9,928 nucleotides of DNA from Methanothermococcus okinawensis (GTDB lineage: Archaea > AGJL01 > Methanococci > Methanococcales > Methanococcaceae). Below are positions 6,722-9,928 of the stretch, piece by piece (within the stretch, counting starts at the first letter, position 1; the number at the start of each line of letters is the position of its first letter). The stretch spans positions 1-9,928 of the forward strand of contig DQVW01000026.1 of the NCBI GenBank assembly GCA_015661555.1, in the 5' to 3' direction. The position numbers were made by a program, and so were the translations under genes. The notes under the pieces were generated by a model. That model was not told the origin of the DNA. It worked only from the letters and a program-made list of their open reading frames with translations, and ran no database searches.

Positions 6722-7920
6722 AAAGAATAAGGAGGGCTGCTGAGAAGTACAGGGATGTTCCTGCACCCTATGGGGAGGATATAGACCTCAGTAAGTACAA
6801 GGTGGAGGGGGGTGAAGTAGAGATAAACTCCCTGGAGGATCTTGAGGAGGAGGAGAGGGCCAAGTTGGAAAACCTAGGTATAGATGTGAGGGAGGAGAGG
6901 ACCTCAGGTTCCTATCTACAGATAAACAACAACGTAGTTTACACCAGGGCAAAGTCCAAGGTGGAGATCCTACCTATCTCAGAGGCCTTAAAAAAGTACA
7001 ACTTAGAGGATTACTTCTGGAACTTGGTGGAGATAAAGGATAAGTATACGGCAAGGGTTGCACTGGAGAGAACTGGAGGATTCTTCATAAGGGTTCCTAA
7101 AGGGGTCAGGGAAACTCTACCTCTCCAGACCTGCCTCCTTATAGGTAGGGAGTACACATCCCAGAACGTCCATAACATAGTGATAGTTGAGGAGGATGCA
7201 GAGTTGAATATTATTACAGGCTGTGCAACCTCACCCCATGTAAAATCTGGACTTCACCTCTCAGTCTCTGAGTTCTACATAAAGAGAAATGGGAAGTTGA
7301 CCTATACCATGATACATGACTGGGGAGAGAAGGTCCATGTAAGGCAGAGAACTGGGGTCTACATCGAGGACAACGGGGTATATATAAATAACTACGTGGT
7401 AATCACCCCTGTGAGATCCATACAGAGTTATCCAGCTGTATACTGTGCAGGGGAGAACTCCAAGGCCACACTTCAAAGTGTAGTCTATGGGAGGAAGAAA
7501 TCTAAGATAGACCTAGGCTCCAAGGTGGTACTCTCTGGGAGAGGTAGTAGGGCAGATATTGTCTCTAGATCCATAGCAGATGACAACTCAGAGGTAGTGG
7601 CTAGGGGGAGGTTAGTTGGAGAGGGGGAGGAGGTCAAGGGGCATCTGGAGTGTAAGGGGTTGATAATATCAGATGAGGCCCGCCTCTATGCAGTTCCCGA
7701 GTTAGATGCTAGAAGGTCCAACATAGAACTTTCCCACGAGGCGGCAGTTGGGAAGATTGCAGAGGAGCAGCTGTTATACCTTATGTCAAGGGGTCTTACA
7801 GAGGAGGAGGCTGTGTCCCTTATTATAAAGGGGTTCCTAAGTATGGATCTCTCTGGACTTCCCCCAACCCTTGCAGAGGCTGTTAAGAGGATAATGGATA
7901 TAACCCTTGAAGGGCTTTAA
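6700..7920 (+). CDS. sufB: Fe-S cluster assembly scaffold SufB (SufB/SufD family, SMS type)
   Basis: This is the 406-residue scaffold partner of SufC. The start is set at the ATG at 6700 because GAGGTGT (about 6688-6694) inside the end of sufC is a good ribosome binding site; the GTG at 6691 lies within it. After a helical N-terminus (1-110), a right-handed beta-helix core of repeated short strands (about 115-345) is followed by the conserved SHEAAVGKIAEEQLLYLMSRG (345-365) helical tail that docks on SufC. H346 matches the conserved histidine of SufB/SufD. The position of E. coli SufB Cys405 appears to be alanine (A327, alignment by eye), while cysteines occur at 145, 175, 249 and 318. No SufD, SufS, SufE or SufU is nearby, as expected for methanogens that take sulfur as sulfide. 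Its stop abuts that of egsA. Confidence 0.94.
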   Translation: MLSKEKIERIRRAAEKYRDVPAPYGEDIDLSKYKVEGGEVEINSLEDLEEEERAKLENLGIDVREERTSGSYLQINNNVVYTRAKSKVEILPISEALKKYNLEDYFWNLVEIKDKYTARVALERTGGFFIRVPKGVRETLPLQTCLLIGREYTSQNVHNIVIVEEDAELNIITGCATSPHVKSGLHLSVSEFYIKRNGKLTYTMIHDWGEKVHVRQRTGVYIEDNGVYINNYVVITPVRSIQSYPAVYCAGENSKATLQSVVYGRKKSKIDLGSKVVLSGRGSRADIVSRSIADDNSEVVARGRLVGEGEEVKGHLECKGLIISDEARLYAVPELDARRSNIELSHEAAVGKIAEEQLLYLMSRGLTEEEAVSLIIKGFLSMDLSGLPPTLAEAVKRIMDITLEGL

Positions 7921-8922
7921 CTATATAATTTCACACTCCCTCAATATCTCCTCGGCCCTCTCCCTGGAGATGCCCTCCCTCAGTATGGTGTACCTTCTCC
8001 TGATGGTATGGGCTATTGACAGGGCCTCTATGAGTATCTCCTCCTCAAAACCTAACTCTTTTCCAGTGGTAGGTGCTCCAACCTTTTTTAAGGAGGACCT
8101 TATATTCTCCATATCCTCGTACTGGAGGTTACCCTCTTTACAGTGGAGGTAGGAGGAGATAATGGTACCTACTCCACACTGCTCTCCATGAAGACTGTCC
8201 ACATCCAGTTGATACCTTCTCTTTAAGTAATCCAGGGCATGGGAGAAGAGATGCTCACTTCCAGAAGCAGGCCTCGTAGAACCAGCTATGGATATGGTGA
8301 TTCCACTACCTATAAGGGCCTTTATCAACTTCTCTGGATACTGGGATAGGGAGTTACTCCTTAATACGTAGTCCATCAACTCCTCTGCAATAGTTTTTGA
8401 GAATATGGCGGAACTTTCACTGTAACTCTCCCCTATCTCCCTGTGGGCAAGTTTCCAATCTAACACCGCTGTTATATTGGAAATCACATCTCCAAAACCT
8501 GCACTTAGAAGTCTCCTGGGGGACTTTCTTACAATATCCAAATCTACAACTACCGCTATTGGAGGATCTACTAAAACAGAGGGCTGTCCTAGGGATACCA
8601 CAGGTGATGCTATACCGTCGTTAGATGCTGTAGTGGGCATGGAGATAAAGGGAATTCCTGAACAGTATGCCATGTACTTACCTATGTCTATAGACCTTCC
8701 ACCACCTACCCCTATTATAGAGTCGTAACCCCTTGTAATCTTCTTAATATGCTCCTCCTCTAGTTCTATCTCATGGTAGTATAGGTAGTCAAAGTCTGGG
8801 GCGTATTTTTTAGTCCTCCTACCTACAACAACTAGAGGATTTTTCAACCTAAGTTTTGAGAGGATGTTGTACAGGGCATCCCTACCCTCATCCACCACTA
8901 TATACCTAGGTATGGTGATCAT
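7921..8922 (-). CDS. egsA: sn-glycerol-1-phosphate dehydrogenase
   Basis: The enzyme reduces dihydroxyacetone phosphate to sn-glycerol 1-phosphate with NAD(P)H, the step that sets the stereochemistry of archaeal ether lipids. The 333 residues fit the Zn-dependent family related to iron-containing alcohol dehydrogenases. Motifs are GVGGGRSIDIGK (71-82, nucleotide pyrophosphate binding), SMPTTASNDGIASP (94-107), GFGDVISN (142-149), GSEHLFSH (221-228) and LHGEQCGVG (244-252). The Zn ligands would be D145, H224 and H245, all present. It is distinguished from glycerol dehydrogenase by the SNDGIASP motif. The ATG at 8922 has only a weak purine-rich GGGAAAGG just before it. The gene converges with sufB with no base between stops, and is preceded on the same strand by the phosphoesterase gene 128 bases upstream. 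Confidence 0.95.
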   Translation of the reverse strand: MITIPRYIVVDEGRDALYNILSKLRLKNPLVVVGRRTKKYAPDFDYLYYHEIELEEEHIKKITRGYDSIIGVGGGRSIDIGKYMAYCSGIPFISMPTTASNDGIASPVVSLGQPSVLVDPPIAVVVDLDIVRKSPRRLLSAGFGDVISNITAVLDWKLAHREIGESYSESSAIFSKTIAEELMDYVLRSNSLSQYPEKLIKALIGSGITISIAGSTRPASGSEHLFSHALDYLKRRYQLDVDSLHGEQCGVGTIISSYLHCKEGNLQYEDMENIRSSLKKVGAPTTGKELGFEEEILIEALSIAHTIRRRYTILREGISRERAEEILRECEII

Positions 8923-9050
8923 CCTTTCCCTTTTTCCAGTTTCATAGCATAGGTAAGGGGCATAAAAAAGTAATTACAGGCTCGACATAAGCTGGTACAG
9001 TAACTTTCTGGAGGTATTATAATTATTCTTGTTAAATTTGGATAAATAAT
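8923..9050 (-). promoter_or_regulatory. egsA upstream region (128 bases, no recognised gene)
   Basis: On the minus strand this gap has two AT-rich candidate promoter elements: TTATAATA at about 9014-9021, implying a leader of about 70 bases, and a T6 run followed by ATG at 8961-8969 that would fit a leader of about 20 bases. The T run could instead act as a terminator for the phosphoesterase transcript. A 14-codon reading frame (8963-8919) overlaps the egsA start as ATGA but has no ribosome binding site. No RNA gene is recognised. Confidence 0.3.
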
Positions 9051-9545
9051 TCACAGGGGTATCAAGATAGGTTTTATATAGTTGTCCTCGATTTCCACCT
9101 TCATTATACTTCTCCCAAAACCCCTTGGCACTGTAGGACTCCCTGGGTTCAGTAGTAGTATCTTTTTATTTAACTCCTCAACGTAGATCTCCTTAATAAG
9201 GGGCACATGGGTATGCCCTGATATTAAAACATCTAGGTTCTTCTCCAGGCAGTAGTATTTCATCTTTAGTATGTCCCCCCTGGGGTATATAATATCGCCA
9301 TGGATAACCCCAATCTTAAAACCTTCAATGTCCAGTATCACCTCCCTGGGGAGATCCAGGTAGTCCATATTCCCCCTTACAGCCACAGTTTTAGAGAGGT
9401 CACTTAACTCCCTCAGTACACACTCAGATGTTATATCCCCACAGTGGATAATCAGGTCTACATCTGAGAAGTGTTGAAAGACCTCCTCAGGCACCTTATC
9501 TGCCCTGTCGTACACATGGGTATCTGAGATAACCCCCAGGATCAA
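9051..9545 (-). CDS. YfcE/MJ0936-type metallophosphoesterase
   Basis: This is a compact calcineurin-like phosphodiesterase with a binuclear metal centre, of the YfcE/VPS29/MJ0936 group, which hydrolyses model phosphodiesters; the natural substrate is unknown. I choose the TTG at 9545 (164 residues): AGGTGAT lies 4-5 bases upstream and the resulting MILGVISDTH matches the usual family start. GTG at 9554 or 9548 would fall in or next to that site. Metal ligands in order are D8 and H10 (SDTH), D37 (HCGD), N59 (RGNMD), H82 (IHGD), and H111 and H113 (GHTH), all present, so it should be active rather than a VPS29-like scaffold. No signal peptide or membrane segment is seen. The gene lies about 60 bases downstream of the SRP RNA gene on the same strand. 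Confidence 0.93.
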   Translation of the reverse strand: MILGVISDTHVYDRADKVPEEVFQHFSDVDLIIHCGDITSECVLRELSDLSKTVAVRGNMDYLDLPREVILDIEGFKIGVIHGDIIYPRGDILKMKYYCLEKNLDVLISGHTHVPLIKEIYVEELNKKILLLNPGSPTVPRGFGRSIMKVEIEDNYIKPILIPL

Positions 9546-9583
9546 CACTATCACCTTGTAACTATTGAAATCATTTATTTAAA

Positions 9584-9602
9584 TATATAGATATTCTATA
9601 TA
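9584..9602. repeat. Perfect AT-rich inverted repeat upstream of the phosphoesterase
   Basis: TATATAGA (9584-9591) and TCTATATA (9595-9602) are exact reverse complements separated by TAT. The dyad lies in the 60-base AT-rich gap between the SRP RNA 3' end and the phosphoesterase. It overlaps TATA-like sequences on the minus strand (TTATATAG at about 9597-9604, ATTTAAATA at about 9576-9584). It may be the promoter, an operator, or chance symmetry in AT-rich DNA. Confidence 0.35.
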
Positions 9603-9605
9603 ATT

Positions 9606-9611
9606 AAAAAA
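9606..9611 (-). terminator. T6 terminator of the SRP RNA gene
   Basis: Six T residues on the minus strand immediately follow the last paired bases of the SRP RNA (AGCCACACC). Archaeal RNA polymerase terminates at oligo-T runs without needing a hairpin, so this is the probable transcript end. Confidence 0.65.
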
Positions 9612-9924
9612 GGTGTGGCTTCCTTGGGGTGGACATGGACCCCCTCTGCCCATTGCCCCCAAGCCCTACTCCATTCCGCTACCCTGTGAGCGTCGACGTC
9701 CTACCTACCGCTGCTCCCTTCCGGGCCTGACGGGGTTCGGTAGGCAAAGGAGGTTACCTACTTCCTCCGAAGTAGGCCCCTCCACCGTCTTACCCCACAG
9801 GACGAAATGTCATCGTAGGGACTTGGGGATGGGCAGAGAGGGCCCATGCCGCCCCCAAGTTTTCGGCCCCCGCATAAGGCGATTTCGGGTTACAGGGGAC
9901 GCCTAACCCCCCGGCCTAGCCACA
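9612..9924 (-). ncRNA. ffs: Signal recognition particle 7S RNA (archaeal type)
   Basis: This is the RNA core of the SRP, which targets ribosomes making membrane or secreted proteins. On the minus strand, helix 8 at 9731-9710 carries the universal SRP54-binding pattern GTCAGG, GGAA tetraloop (9722-9719) and AGCAGC. Helix 6 (9776-9757) is a perfect 8-bp stem with a GGAG (GNAR) loop for SRP19. The Alu domain near the 5' end holds the conserved TGTAA (9894-9890). The ends TGTGGCT (9924-9918) and AGCCACA (9620-9614) pair, the archaeal helix 1. Helix 5 is supported by long pairing between about 9854-9835 and 9655-9636. The length of about 312 bases and high GC fit thermophilic archaea. The gene looks complete, but its promoter lies beyond the window. 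Confidence 0.95.
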
Positions 9925-9928
9925 GATA

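Noticed and set aside
9710..9790. GC-rich hairpin cluster first considered as a tRNA, RNase P RNA or riboswitch
   Set aside because: The GTCAGG-GGAA-AGCAGC helix 8 and the GGAG-capped helix 6 are specific for SRP RNA; no tRNA T-loop or RNase P core motif was seen.
9613..9906. 97-codon open frame on the plus strand at the right edge
   Set aside because: It is the antisense of the SRP RNA; the translation is rich in proline, arginine and serine as expected for GC-rich structured RNA, and has no protein-family motif.
1..9928. Mobile elements, CRISPR arrays or phage genes
   Set aside because: No transposase, integrase, regularly spaced repeats or attachment-site-like duplications were seen; all genes look like chromosomal housekeeping or conserved archaeal families.

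Overview
The window looks like chromosomal DNA of a thermophilic, hydrogenotrophic methanogen of the order Methanococcales, probably related to Methanocaldococcaceae. This rests on several things seen together: an archaeal sn-glycerol-1-phosphate dehydrogenase, a minimal SufC/SufB pair, an archaeal NikR, two archaeal families of unknown function (DUF2117-like and DUF2226-like), an archaeal-type SRP 7S RNA that is far more GC-rich than the protein genes, purine-rich coding strands with many AGG/AGA and ATA codons, and GGTG-type ribosome binding sites. The genus is inference. Nothing suggests a plasmid, virus, transposon or CRISPR locus, and gene packing is very tight.

Left part (1-2386): wecB (UDP-GlcNAc 2-epimerase, nucleotide-sugar synthesis) is followed 11 bases later by a LysR-like DNA-binding protein on the same strand. 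Converging on it, with one base between, is nikR, the nickel-responsive repressor. Middle (2387-5905): a DUF2117-like gene (minus) and a DUF2226-like gene (plus) diverge from a short promoter region carrying TTCCAC/GTGGAA half-sites. The DUF2226-like gene is followed 11 bases later by a fumarylacetoacetate-hydrolase-fold enzyme. This abuts, tail to tail, the gene for the house-cleaning XTP/dITP pyrophosphatase.

Right part (5906-9928): a short divergent promoter leads into sufC-sufB, which overlap and encode the Fe-S cluster scaffold and its ATPase. Their end abuts egsA (minus), which makes the stereospecific glycerol phosphate of archaeal lipids. Upstream of egsA lie a YfcE/MJ0936-type metallophosphoesterase gene (minus) and, at the edge, the complete SRP RNA gene (minus) ending in a T6 run.

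Most genes here are housekeeping. The least explained parts are the DUF2117/DUF2226 divergent pair with its symmetrical promoter sites, the C-terminal CxxC tail of SufC in a scaffold system with no visible cysteine desulfurase or SufD, and candidate operators in front of nikR and the phosphoesterase. I did not find a clearly new multi-gene system.
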